Of a stretch of DNA of 64,000 nucleotides, positions 6,403-14,946 are shown piece after piece. Below the pieces are notes generated by a model, which was not told the origin of the DNA, made no database searches, and was given only the letters and a program-made list of their open reading frames with translations. The stretch comes from CAVVIH01 sp963748295. GTDB taxonomy: Bacteria; Acidobacteriota; Vicinamibacteria; Vicinamibacterales; 2-12-FULL-66-21. The DNA is taken from contig CAVVIH010000008.1 in the NCBI GenBank assembly GCA_963748295.1, positions 434,001 through 498,000 on the forward strand, written 5' to 3'. The position numbers were made by a program, and so were the translations under genes. How positions within the stretch are numbered: position 1 is the stretch's first letter; each line of letters begins with the position of its first letter.

Positions 6403-8609
6403 AGCGTACCTCCCGCTCTTTCGCGTTCGATCGCGTTCAGCACCGCGTCCGGCGACAACGGCAGGCTGCGCACGCGGACGCCGATGGCGTTCGCGATTGC
6501 GTTGCCGACCGCCGCCGCGGTCGAGATCACCGGCGGCTCGCCGATGCCGATGACGCCCCGTTCCGGCTGGTCGACCAGCGTGACGTCGATCTCGGGAACG
6601 TCGGACATGCCGGGCAGCAGATACCACTCCATGTTCGGATTGACCATCTGCGCCGTGTTGCGGTCGAGGATGCGGTTCTCGAACAGCGCGAAGCCGAGAC
6701 CCATGATGATCCCGCCGTAGCACTGGGTCTCGGCGGTCATACGGTCGACGATCATCCCGCAGTCCTGCACGCAGACGACGCGTTTCACGCGCGTGACGCC
6801 GGTCTCGATGTCCACCTCGACGTCCGCGAACTGCACGCCGCTCGTGCCGACGCTCGACAGGCCCGTCTGCCACTCAGCCGGCGCGTCGATTGGCGTCGTG
6901 CCGAGCAGCTTGCACGCTTCTCTCCACGTCATGCCCTTGGAGGGATCGCCTGCCACGTGCACCCGGCCCTCGCGGGCGACGAGCGTCGTCGGATCGCTGA
7001 CGTTCAGCGCCGGCGCCACTTTCGCGAACAGCTGCTGCCGCGCGTTGTCGGCCGCCACGCGGACGATCGTGGTGACCGATGGCGCCGTCACGCTGCCGCC
7101 GCTGCCCGGCGCCCACGGATAGTTGGTGTCGCCGATCGCCGCCTGCACCGATTGAATCGGCAGGCCCATCGTCTCGGCGGTCACCATCGCCACGAGCGTG
7201 CGCGTGCCCGTGCCGATGTCCTGCGTGCCGATGCGCATGACGACGCTGCCATCGGGGTTGATCTCGCAGGCGGCGCGCGATTGCCGGCTTCCCTGTCCGG
7301 CCCACCGGTTGGCGGCGCAGCCCATGCCGCGCTTGATCGGGCCCGATGCCGGATCGCCCGTGGGGTGACGCTTGCCCCAGCCGAACTTCTCCGCGCCGAT
7401 CTTGAAGTACTTCCCCCATTGCGCGTTGTCCGCTTCGGGTGGAAGGTTCCGCAGCCGGAACTCGAGCGGATCGATGCGCAGCCGGTCCGCGAGCTCGTCC
7501 ATCACGATCTCGGTGACGAAACACGACTGCGGATGGCCCGGCGCACGGAACGCGCGCTGCGGACCGGCGTTGATGTACGCGTCGGTGTGCCGCTGGCGCG
7601 TCACCGGAAATGCGTAGACCTGATAGGGCACCGGGAAGTTCGATCCCTGTCCGGCACCGCCGGTTCCCCAGGTCTGCGCGTCGATCGCGGTCAGTTTGCC
7701 CTGGGCATCGACGCCCGCGCGAATCTTCGCGTATGCCGAAGGACGGTTGCCGGTGACCAGGTGCTCTTCCTTGCGGTCGAGCATCAGCTTCACCGGAGCG
7801 TTCGCCGCCTTGGCGAGGCGCGCGCAGATGACGGTCCACAGATCGCCACCGAGCTTGCTGCCAAACCCTCCGCCCATGTAGTCGGTGATCACCCGGACGT
7901 TGTTCTGCTGAACGCCGAGCGCTCGCGCCACGCCTTCGCGCGTCGCATGGACGGCCTGGGTCGAGACCCATGCGGTCAGCTGGTCGTCCTTCCACTCGCA
8001 GATGCCGCCGTGGGTCTCCAGGCTGGTGTGGGTCTGAACCTGCGTGTTATACAGGCCTTCCACGACGTGTGCGGAAGCCTTGAGCGCGCCCTCCACGTCC
8101 CCTTCACCGCGAGCGGTTGGCTGCGTGAAGTTGCCCTTCTCGAACACCTGCGGCGCTTCCGGTCGCATCGCCTGCTCGACCGTGGCCAGGTGCGGCAGCA
8201 CCTCGTAATCGACTTTGATCAGGCGGACCGCGTCCATGGCGATTTCTTCCGTGGTCGCCGCGACGGCCGCCACCTCTTCGCCCTGATACCGCACACGTGC
8301 GACCTCGGGCTTGGACGTGTCCTTCAGCGAGATCGCGGCCTTGACGCCCGGCAGCTTCTCCGCGGCGCTCAGATCGATCGAGCGCACACGCGCGTGCGGG
8401 TGCGGCGAGGTCAGCATCTTGCCGTAGAGCATCCCGGGCCGGACGATGTCGTAGGTGTACTTCGCGCGGCCGGCAGCCTTGTCGGGTCCGTCGAGGCGCT
8501 TGATCGGCTTGCCGATGTGCATGCGCTCGGCGGGCGGAGGCCACCGCGCCGTCGTAGCAGCGGGAGATGGAGGCGGTTGCTGTGCAGGAGGCTGTTGACG
8601 TTCAGCCAC
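6399..8609 (-). CDS. Molybdenum hydroxylase catalytic subunit (PaoC/YagR-like)
   Basis: 736 residues, GTG start, overlapping the small subunit by 8 bases. After a Pro-rich N-terminus, RLDGPDKAAGRAKYTYDI begins the aldehyde oxidase/xanthine dehydrogenase a/b hammerhead. The molybdopterin-binding domain shows YMGGGFGSK, NAGPQRAFRAPG and, late, the VVCVQDCG and GGIIMGLGFALFE blocks typical of the family. It has the length of PaoC (about 730). It should bind molybdopterin cytosine dinucleotide and oxidise an aldehyde or heterocycle. Its export would be by hitchhiking with the Tat-tagged small subunit. The substrate is unknown. Confidence 0.88.
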   Translation of the reverse strand: MAERQQPPAQQPPPSPAATTARWPPPAERMHIGKPIKRLDGPDKAAGRAKYTYDIVRPGMLYGKMLTSPHPHARVRSIDLSAAEKLPGVKAAISLKDTSKPEVARVRYQGEEVAAVAATTEEIAMDAVRLIKVDYEVLPHLATVEQAMRPEAPQVFEKGNFTQPTARGEGDVEGALKASAHVVEGLYNTQVQTHTSLETHGGICEWKDDQLTAWVSTQAVHATREGVARALGVQQNNVRVITDYMGGGFGSKLGGDLWTVICARLAKAANAPVKLMLDRKEEHLVTGNRPSAYAKIRAGVDAQGKLTAIDAQTWGTGGAGQGSNFPVPYQVYAFPVTRQRHTDAYINAGPQRAFRAPGHPQSCFVTEIVMDELADRLRIDPLEFRLRNLPPEADNAQWGKYFKIGAEKFGWGKRHPTGDPASGPIKRGMGCAANRWAGQGSRQSRAACEINPDGSVVMRIGTQDIGTGTRTLVAMVTAETMGLPIQSVQAAIGDTNYPWAPGSGGSVTAPSVTTIVRVAADNARQQLFAKVAPALNVSDPTTLVAREGRVHVAGDPSKGMTWREACKLLGTTPIDAPAEWQTGLSSVGTSGVQFADVEVDIETGVTRVKRVVCVQDCGMIVDRMTAETQCYGGIIMGLGFALFENRILDRNTAQMVNPNMEWYLLPGMSDVPEIDVTLVDQPERGVIGIGEPPVISTAAAVGNAIANAIGVRVRSLPLSPDAVLNAIERERAGGTL

Positions 8610-9204
8610 GGCGCCCTCCCGTGTTCAGCGTTGCGGCAAGCACACCTTTGTATGTGCCGCACCGGCAGATGTTGCCGTCGAGTGCCTTCCGCGCCTGCTC
8701 GGCGGTCGGCTTCGGATTCTGTTCGAGCAGCGAGGCCACCGCCAGGACGAAGCCGGGCGTGCAGAACCCGCACATCAGGCCGTCGTTGTCGCAGAAGGCC
8801 TGCTGAACGGGATGCAGCACCGTGCCTTGCGCGAGGCTTTCCACCGTGCGGATGGGTTTGCCTTGCGCTTCGATGGCCAGCGTCGAGCAGGAGTAGATCA
8901 GCTTCCCGTCGAGCATCATCGTGCACGCGCCGCAGACGCCGCGATCGCAGACGCGCTTCACGCCGGTGATCTCGAGGCGCGTCCGGAGCGCATCGAGGAG
9001 CGTCACACGCGGCTCGACTTCGAGCTTGTGTACGCGGCCGTTGATGTTGAGCTGGATCGGCACCGCGCCCGGCCCAGCGGCTTTCACGCCCTGAGCCTCG
9101 GCCGCGGGCGGCCCGAGCACGCCGGCGGCTACACCACCGGCGCCGACTGTCTTCAGGAACGTTCTGCGGCTGAAGCCTGGTTCGTCTTTCTTTTTCGACG
9201 GCAT
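8602..9204 (-). CDS. Molybdenum hydroxylase [2Fe-2S] subunit with Tat signal (PaoA/YagT-like)
   Basis: 200 residues. The N-terminus has a twin-arginine signal (FSRRTFLKTVG, then an Ala/Gly-rich stretch ending near AEAQ), so the complex is exported folded. The plant-type ferredoxin cluster is CDRGVCGAC plus a Cys about 12 residues later, and the second cluster is CGFC with CRCG. Electrons flow from Mo through these to the FAD subunit. It is the first gene of a tightly overlapping three-gene operon. No molybdenum cofactor chaperone (PaoD/XdhC-like) is in the window, which is unusual for this family. Confidence 0.88.
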   Translation of the reverse strand: MPSKKKDEPGFSRRTFLKTVGAGGVAAGVLGPPAAEAQGVKAAGPGAVPIQLNINGRVHKLEVEPRVTLLDALRTRLEITGVKRVCDRGVCGACTMMLDGKLIYSCSTLAIEAQGKPIRTVESLAQGTVLHPVQQAFCDNDGLMCGFCTPGFVLAVASLLEQNPKPTAEQARKALDGNICRCGTYKGVLAATLNTGGRRG

Positions 9205-9239
9205 GTCAGAAGCCCCTTTTGGGTTGCAAGCTTACTGAT

Positions 9240-9452
9240 TAGAAGTGCGCGGTTCAAGACGAGACGCGGATTTGCGCGGATCAGCCAGATTCTACGGAAC
9301 GCGGATCGGCGCGGATCACACCGATAGGCCGATTCGGCCGCGCGGCGCGCGGGCCGGAACGGGTGATCGCCCCGTCCAGCCGATCATCCGTTTAATCCGC
9401 GTAGATCCGCGTCCCGTGATTTGATCCGCGTCCCGTTGATCACCTGCGTCCT
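9240..9452. repeat. GGATC/CGCGGATC short-repeat region
   Basis: The 248-base gap between the hydroxylase operon and doxX. It contains imperfect copies of CGCGGATC-type words on the left (about 9262-9325) and the reverse complement GATCCGCG-type words on the right (about 9390-9442), giving an inverted-repeat layout. Related words occur at 23778-23828 and 63690-63712. No gene is seen. Confidence 0.6.
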
Positions 9453-9950
9453 ATGTCACAATACGCCCGGATGCACGCCAGCGCCTTCGGTCCGACCGTG
9501 CTCCGCGTCGCGCTCGGCGTGGTGTTCCTTGGACATGGCGCGCAGAAGCTGTTCGGCGTCTGGGGTGGAGACGGACCGACCGGAACCGCGGCGTTCTTCA
9601 ACCAGCTCGGACTGACCCCCGCCTACATCCTTGCGCTGGGCGTCGGCTTCGTCGAGCTCGCCGCCGGCCTGCTTCTCATCGCCGGGCTGTTCACGCTGCC
9701 TGTCTGTGGCGTCCTCGTCCTCGACATGACGGTCGCAATCTGGAAGGTTCACATCGCCAACGGGTTCTTCCTGAACTGGAAAAATGCCCCGGGCCTCGGG
9801 CACGGCTTCGAGTACAACCTGGTGCTGATAGCGAGCCTGGTGACGCTGATGTTCACCGGGCCCGGCGCTCTGTCGATCGACGGCCGTCGTCTGAACTCCG
9901 CCGAAACGGAAGCGGCCGGCCGCGCGCGCCTGCGGGCCACGGGAAGTTAG
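9453..9950 (+). CDS. DoxX family membrane protein
   Basis: 165 residues with four hydrophobic segments (about 12-30, 55-77, 80-98 and 125-140). The first contains the family signature LRVALGVVFLGHGAQKLFG, and AAGLLLIAGLF follows. DoxX-type proteins are integral membrane proteins, some linked to quinone or thiosulfate redox chemistry, most uncharacterised. The stop codon runs straight into a GAAGTAA repeat. Confidence 0.85.
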   Translation: MSQYARMHASAFGPTVLRVALGVVFLGHGAQKLFGVWGGDGPTGTAAFFNQLGLTPAYILALGVGFVELAAGLLLIAGLFTLPVCGVLVLDMTVAIWKVHIANGFFLNWKNAPGLGHGFEYNLVLIASLVTLMFTGPGALSIDGRRLNSAETEAAGRARLRATGS

Positions 9951-9983
9951 AAGTACGAAGTAAGAAGTAAGAAGTAAAGAACT
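9948..9983 (+). repeat. Heptamer repeat patch, GAAGTAA family
   Basis: About five tandem units of a 7-mer close to GAAGTAA begin at the doxX stop codon and end about 20 bases before the next gene. A second, inverted-repeat copy is at 17451-17540. Confidence 0.65.
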
Positions 9984-10001
9984 TCTTGATCGAGAGGCAT
10001 C

Positions 10002-11296
10002 ATGATCTCGCGACGTTCGTTCCTGCACGCGACGGCACCGCCGGCGCCGCCGCGATTGCGGCGTTCACGAATGAAGGACTATCCCGTCTTCACGCCGCGG
10101 CGCGAACCGTTGCCGGCGTGCCGGCGAACGAAGTGGCGGCGGACGAGACCTACTGGCGCGAAATCCAGCAGGCCTTCACGCTCGATCGAACGATCATCAA
10201 TCTGAACAACGGCGGCTGCTGCCCGAGCCCGCGCGTGGTGCACGAGGCGCTGAAGCGCTACCTGGATATTTCGAACCAGGCGCCCGTGTATCACATGTGG
10301 CAGATCCTCGAACCGAACATCGAAACGGTGCGCCGCAGGCTAGCCGCGGAGTTTGGGTGCGATCCCGAGGAGCTTGCCATTACGCGCAACGCGAGCGAGG
10401 CGCTCCAGATCGCGCAGCTCGGCATCGAGCTGAAGCCGGGCGACGAAGTGATCACGACGAACCAGGACTACGGCCGGATGATGGACACGTGGCAACAGCG
10501 CGTGCGGCGCGACGGCATCAAGCTGACCAAGGTGTCGTTCCCGGTGCCGCCAAAGTCGATGGACGTGCTCGCCGATCGGCTGCTCGGCGCCATCACGCCG
10601 GCCACGCGCGTGCTGCACTTCTGCCACATCACGAACCTGACCGGCCAGATCTTTCCGGTCAAAGCGATTTGCGATGAGGCGCGTCGCCGGGGCATCAAGA
10701 CGGTGGTCGACGGCGCGCACGCGTTCGCGCACTTTCCATACAAGGCGTCAGATCTCGGGTGTGACTACTACGGCACCAGTTTGCACAAGTGGCTGCTCGC
10801 GCCAATCGGCACGGGGTTCCTGTATGTGCGCCGCGAGAACATCGCGCCGCTCTGGCCGCTCACGCCGGCGAGCGAGGCGAAAGCGAACGACATCCGGAAG
10901 TTCGAGGAGATCGGCACGCACCCGGCCGCCAATCACAACGCGATTGCCGAGGCGATGAGCTTCCACGAGGGCATCGGCATCGAGCGCAAGTCGGCGCGCC
11001 TGCGCTACCTGCGAAACCGCTGGGCGAACCGCCTCGCGCAAAACGCGAAGATCAAGATTCACACGAACCTCGATCCGGCGCACTCCTGCGCGATTGGAAC
11101 CGTGCAGGTTGTCGGGGTCCCCACCGCCAAGGCGGTCCCCTATCTGTGGGAGCGGTGGCGCATCATCGCGACACCGATCGTGCACGCCGAATACGAAGGA
11201 GCGCGCATCACGCCAAACGTCTACACGACGATCGAAGAAGTGGATACGTTCGCCGCGGCGATGGAGCAGCTTGCCGCGAAAGGGATCCCCTCGTAG
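10002..11296 (+). CDS. Class V aminotransferase with Tat signal (apparent frameshift)
   Basis: The main frame (open from 9986) holds a fold-type I PLP enzyme of the isopenicillin-N-epimerase-like group: LNNGGCCPSP, VVDGAHAFAHF with the PLP-pairing Asp, and SLHKWLLAPIGTGFLYV with the Schiff-base lysine. A better start exists at ATG 10002, preceded by GAGAGG, and it encodes MISRRSFLHATA, a Tat signal. That start is in another frame. Supplying one base near 10036/10037 joins it to TAGAAAIAAFTNEG, giving a complete Tat leader and about 431 residues. Either the assembly lacks one base, or the gene is mutated, or a TTG start at 9986 gives a leaderless protein. I favour a sequence error. Confidence 0.8.
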
Positions 11297-11395
11297 CTGA
11301 AGCGCGACTCAAAGCGGCAAAGGGTCCGTCACCAGCGGCGGCGAGCAGAGCGAGCCCGCCGAAGCGAAGCGGAGGCGGGGGCCCCACGGCAAACC

Positions 11396-11434
11396 AAAAA
11401 AGAGGCAGAGTGCCTAAACACTCTGCCTCTTTTT
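11396..11434. terminator. Strong bidirectional intrinsic terminator
   Basis: Six A, an 11-bp perfect stem (GAGGCAGAGTG / CACTCTGCCTC), a 6-base loop, then five T. It works in both directions, serving the aminotransferase (plus strand) and possibly the OmpA gene (minus strand). Confidence 0.9.
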
Positions 11435-11618
11435 GTCTGCGTTTTGTCTGCGGCCGACCGGGGACGGAGCGCGAAGCACCCTGCGAAAGTGCTGACGTTG
11501 ATCATGGACACCAATACCGGACCAGCCCGGCACGGCCCCAGCGATCCGCCCCCGGTCCGCCGCAGCCCTTCTGCTCGCCCTTTCGGGCTCGCTCAGGGCA
11601 GGCGACGGAATCCACCGC

Positions 11619-11651
11619 CGCGGAACCCCGGACGGGAGGCGGGGTTCCGCG
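11619..11651. terminator. Long GC hairpin downstream of the OmpA gene
   Basis: CGCGGAACCCCG / CGGGGTTCCGCG, a perfect 12-bp stem with a 9-base loop, 24 bases after the OmpA stop. No T-run follows, so it may be an mRNA 3'-end stabiliser or a REP-type palindrome. Confidence 0.5.
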
Positions 11652-11674
11652 TGGTGGACAGGTGCTCGAATTCC

Positions 11675-12340
11675 TTAGGTGAGCACCTTAATGACGACGC
11701 GGCGGTTCTGAGCGCGACCGGCGCGGGTGTTGTTCGGCGCGATCGGCTTCTCTTCGCCGTAGCTGATCACGTTGATCCGGTGGAGCGGGACCTGGTGCGT
11801 CTCGTAGATGTACCGCTTCACCGCGTCGGCACGCTCCATACCGAGCTTGTAGTTGATGTCCTTCGTGCCGGTGTTGTCGGTGTGGCCTTCAATCTCGATG
11901 AAGGCGCCGTTCGGGTTGGCCTTCAGCTGCTGCACGAGCTGATCGATCTCGGAAACCGCGGCTTCAGGAACCGCCGCGTTGCCGAACTTGAAGTCGCCCT
12001 TGTCCTCGCTCAGCACCACTTCGTACACCAGGCGCTTCGAGGCGCGTTCGATTGAATCCGCACGCGTGTTCACCGCGTCCGCAGCCGACCGCGCTTCGGC
12101 AGCCTTCTGCTCGGCGCCGGCGGCGCGCTGATCGGCGGCGGCCGCCTTCTGATCGACTTCGCCGATGCGCGTTTCGTTCGCGCGCGTCCGCTCCTGGTTC
12201 TCTTCGACCGACCGGGTCAACGTATCGACCTTCTCATTGACCTGGCCCACCTCGCCCCGGACGAACTTCTTGGTGGCGCAAGCCGTGGTGCTGCCAAGCG
12301 CCAGAGCCAGCACGGGTACCCCAAGCACGAGCTTCTTCAT
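11675..12340 (-). CDS. OmpA-family (Pal-like) outer-membrane lipoprotein
   Basis: 221 residues. The N-terminus is a signal peptide ending in a plausible but weak lipobox (STTAC, Cys21). Residues 28-105 are a heptad-rich, alanine-rich coiled coil. Residues 108-219 are an OmpA peptidoglycan-binding domain with IEGHTDNTGTKDINYKLGMERADAVKRYI and a final NRRVVIKV. It should tether the outer membrane to peptidoglycan. A good GGAGGAC ribosome site precedes the ATG. Confidence 0.88.
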   Translation of the reverse strand: MKKLVLGVPVLALALGSTTACATKKFVRGEVGQVNEKVDTLTRSVEENQERTRANETRIGEVDQKAAAADQRAAGAEQKAAEARSAADAVNTRADSIERASKRLVYEVVLSEDKGDFKFGNAAVPEAAVSEIDQLVQQLKANPNGAFIEIEGHTDNTGTKDINYKLGMERADAVKRYIYETHQVPLHRINVISYGEEKPIAPNNTRAGRAQNRRVVIKVLT

Positions 12341-12360
12341 ATGTCCTCCGTCTAGGCCAG

Positions 12361-12471
12361 CCCGCCTGGTGGCGGACTCGCGATCCAGCCCGCCTCTGCC
12401 GGCGGACTCGCTGCTCCCGTCCGCCCCGACGGCGGACTTTCTTTATTTCCGCGTCCGCTGGGATGGCGGAC
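12361..12471. repeat. Cluster of four REP-like palindromes
   Basis: Four hairpins of the form GTCCGCC-n-GGCGGAC or CCCGCC-n-GGCGGAC at about 12361-12378, 12389-12408, 12419-12437 and 12453-12471, evenly spaced, between the VWA gene and the OmpA gene. Confidence 0.7.
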
Positions 12472-12501
12472 GTGTTGCGGCGCTCTCGCGCCTCTCCGAT
12501 G

Positions 12502-13479
12502 TCACCGACCGTCACCGGACGATCGACTGCTGCTGCTGCCGGCCAGATATCCGCTGCGCGCCCTGACGACCAGGTTCTTCTTGCGCGACTTGATCTCCAG
12601 CGGCTTCCATCCCTGTCGTGCCGAGGCTTCGAACGCCAGCAAGTACTGATTCCTCAGCTCGTCGACAATCTGCCGCGACGCCAGGCTCGCATGTGCCGGC
12701 GCGCTCGCCACGAACAGCTCGCCGCCGGTCCACATCGACAGATCCTTCAGGGCCCCGCTGATCACGTTCTCTTCTTCCAGCCGCGCCGGATCGTCAATCG
12801 GGGCCATCACCGCGACGACGTAAACCGGCACGTCGATGCTGCTCGCGATCCCGGACACTTCAGGCGCCGACAAGCGGCTCCTCGTATCCACACCGTCGGT
12901 CAGCACCACCACCGCGGCCCGCTGCGGGAGCTTGCCGTTCGATCCGCCCGCTTCCGCCGCTACCGTCCGCGCCGTTTCCGCGATCGCGTCGTAAAGCGAG
13001 GTCTGTCCGTAGGGCCTCTCGACGTTCTTGATCGCGGACTCGAGCTTGGCGAAGTCCGTCGTGAACCCGTGGACCTGATCGAGCCGCGTGTCGAACGAGA
13101 ACAACGCCGCCTGATCGCCCGGCTTCAGCGCACTGAACAAGTGCCGGGCCGCCTGCTCTGCGTCAATCGCCCTGGACCCCACCCGCATGCTGCCGCTGAT
13201 GTCGAACAGCACCGCCAGTTTGATCGGCCCGTTCCGCTCTGCTTCGAACCCGACGATCTTCCTGGGCTCGCCTCCCTCGACGACGATGAAGTCCTCGCGG
13301 GAGAGATCCGAAACGAACCGGCCCTTCCGGTCGCGGACGACGGCGGCCACCGAAACCAGATCGACCGATGACCTGAACTTCGGCGCCGGCTCCGCCGGCT
13401 GCCCCTGGGTCGCCTGGGCGCCAGCCACTCCGGGCAGCAGCAGCATCGCTACTGCCGCTGCGAGGACGGCAGGACGCAT
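12502..13479 (-). CDS. VWFA-related secreted protein
   Basis: 325 residues from ATG 13479, chosen because a signal peptide starts there (AVLAAAVAMLLLPGVAGAQA); the longer frame has no leader. The von Willebrand A domain starts at about 86 with the MIDAS motif DISGSM (Asp93) and has VLTDGVDT later, where the third MIDAS Asp lies. A short beta domain (VDLVSVAAVVRDRKGRFVSDLSREDF) precedes it, as in the 'VWFA-related' family that is highly expanded in Acidobacteria. The C-terminus ends in a Ser/Arg-rich tail. Extracytoplasmic metal-dependent binding is likely; the ligand is unknown. Confidence 0.85.
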   Translation of the reverse strand: MRPAVLAAAVAMLLLPGVAGAQATQGQPAEPAPKFRSSVDLVSVAAVVRDRKGRFVSDLSREDFIVVEGGEPRKIVGFEAERNGPIKLAVLFDISGSMRVGSRAIDAEQAARHLFSALKPGDQAALFSFDTRLDQVHGFTTDFAKLESAIKNVERPYGQTSLYDAIAETARTVAAEAGGSNGKLPQRAAVVVLTDGVDTRSRLSAPEVSGIASSIDVPVYVVAVMAPIDDPARLEEENVISGALKDLSMWTGGELFVASAPAHASLASRQIVDELRNQYLLAFEASARQGWKPLEIKSRKKNLVVRARSGYLAGSSSSRSSGDGR

Positions 13480-13681
13480 GTCCTGGGTCCTTCCAAATTC
13501 CCTGCCACCGGCGTAAATACAGAAAGAGCTTGGGGTTAACATCTTTGTTATGCTCCAGGTCCGGCAAATGCCCACGCAGATCGCGTAAAATTTGCGCGAT
13601 TTGGGCCTTTTCTCACTGTCATTTCTACAGGTCAGCCTAAGCTGCGGTGCATCCTCTATTTACTGGTAAGATTTCGAAGAG

Positions 13682-14899
13682 ATGGCCACTCGCACGTCCC
13701 CTGCCATACCGGTAGCCAAGCGCATCGGCGGGTTCGTCTACGCCATCAGAAATATCGTGACGGAGGCGCGTAAGGTTGAGGCCGCCGGCCTGAACGTCCG
13801 GTATCTCAATATCGGCGATCCGATCACCTTCGGCTTCCAGACGCCGCCACATTTAATAGAGGCGGTCGAGCGCGCCATGCGCGACGGCCACAACGGCTAC
13901 GCGCCATCGGTCGGCATCCTGCCGGCGCGCGAAGCTGTCGCGGCGGAATGCCTCCGCCGGGGCATGCCGGTCACGCCCGATCGCGTGCTGATCACTTCGG
14001 GAACGTCGGAGGGAATCGAACTGACACTTACCGCCATTGCGCAGGATGGCGACGAAGTGCTCGTTCCGGTGCCGACCTATCCACTGTACACCGCGGTGCT
14101 CGCCAAGATCGGGGCGCGGGCGGTTTTTTATCGCACCGATCCCGGGCGCGGCTGGCTGCCGGATCTCGATCACATCCGGAGCCTGATCGGGCCGGCCACC
14201 CGGGCGCTCGTCGTCATCGATCCGAACAACCCGACCGGCGCGACCTACCCGGCGACCGTCCGCCGCGAGCTGGTCGATCTCGCCGATCGCCACAACTTCC
14301 CGCTGCTGGCCGACGAGGTCTACGCCGATCTCGCGTTCGACGGGCCGGTGCCCGCGCTGGCGTCGCTCAATCCAGAGGCGCCGGTCATTTCGTTTTCGTC
14401 GCTGTCGAAGGCCTACCTCGCGCCGGGATGGCGCGCCGGCTGGATGGCGGTGGGCCGGACCGATCGCCTGGACGACGTGCTGGCGGCGATCAAGAAGCTC
14501 GCGGACGGACGGCTGTGCTCGACTGGACCGATGGAACACGCGATCGTCGCCGCGCTCAACGGCGATCGATCGCACCAGGAAATGTTTCGCGTCGCGCTGA
14601 AGGAACGCGCCGAGCTCACGACGCGCCGGCTGAACGCGATCCCCGGCATCACGGCCGTCGCGCCGACCGCGGCGTTCTACTCGATGCCGCGTGTCGCGCT
14701 GCCGCCGGGCGTCACCGACGAGCAGTACGTGATCTCTTTGCTGCGCGAAACCGGCGTGCTGTGCGTCTACGGCTCCGGATTCGGCACGCGTCCGGAGGAC
14801 GGATTCTTCCGTGTCGTGTTCCTCGCGTCGCCGGCGGAGCTGTCGGACATCTACGACGCGATCGGCGACTTCACGCAGACGTTTTTGTCGCGGCACTGA
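13682..14899 (+). CDS. PLP-dependent aminotransferase, AlaA/AspC-like
   Basis: 405 residues. The motifs are NIGDPITFGFQTP at the N-terminus, DPNNPTGATYP, LLADEVYADLAF, and SSLSKAYLAPGWRAGW with the Schiff-base lysine near residue 243. The GDP...FQTP opening and the overall pattern are like alanine transaminase AlaA and related glutamate-pyruvate enzymes. A TAAGAT -10-like box lies 9 bases upstream and GAAGAG just before the start. It is followed by the AI-2E gene 47 bases later on the same strand. Confidence 0.85.
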   Translation: MATRTSPAIPVAKRIGGFVYAIRNIVTEARKVEAAGLNVRYLNIGDPITFGFQTPPHLIEAVERAMRDGHNGYAPSVGILPAREAVAAECLRRGMPVTPDRVLITSGTSEGIELTLTAIAQDGDEVLVPVPTYPLYTAVLAKIGARAVFYRTDPGRGWLPDLDHIRSLIGPATRALVVIDPNNPTGATYPATVRRELVDLADRHNFPLLADEVYADLAFDGPVPALASLNPEAPVISFSSLSKAYLAPGWRAGWMAVGRTDRLDDVLAAIKKLADGRLCSTGPMEHAIVAALNGDRSHQEMFRVALKERAELTTRRLNAIPGITAVAPTAAFYSMPRVALPPGVTDEQYVISLLRETGVLCVYGSGFGTRPEDGFFRVVFLASPAELSDIYDAIGDFTQTFLSRH

Positions 14900-14946
14900 G
14901 CGCGCTTCGATCGATGCCGTACCGCTAGCGCCGCACCACGAGCCAG

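Larger units (their letters stand above)
11297..11674. other. Intergenic region with terminator and repeats
   Basis: 378 bases between two convergent genes. It holds a strong bidirectional terminator (11396-11434), a GCGAGCAGAGCGAGCCCGCC-type Cys/Gly-rich dispersed repeat near 11340-11380, a CTCGCTCAGGGCAGG-type repeat near 11570-11605 and a 12-bp-stem hairpin at 11619-11651. No gene is seen. Confidence 0.6.

Noticed and set aside
6957..8969. Open frame of about 670 codons opposite the hydroxylase large subunit
   Set aside because: Same kind of shadow; the opposite strand has molybdopterin-binding motifs.
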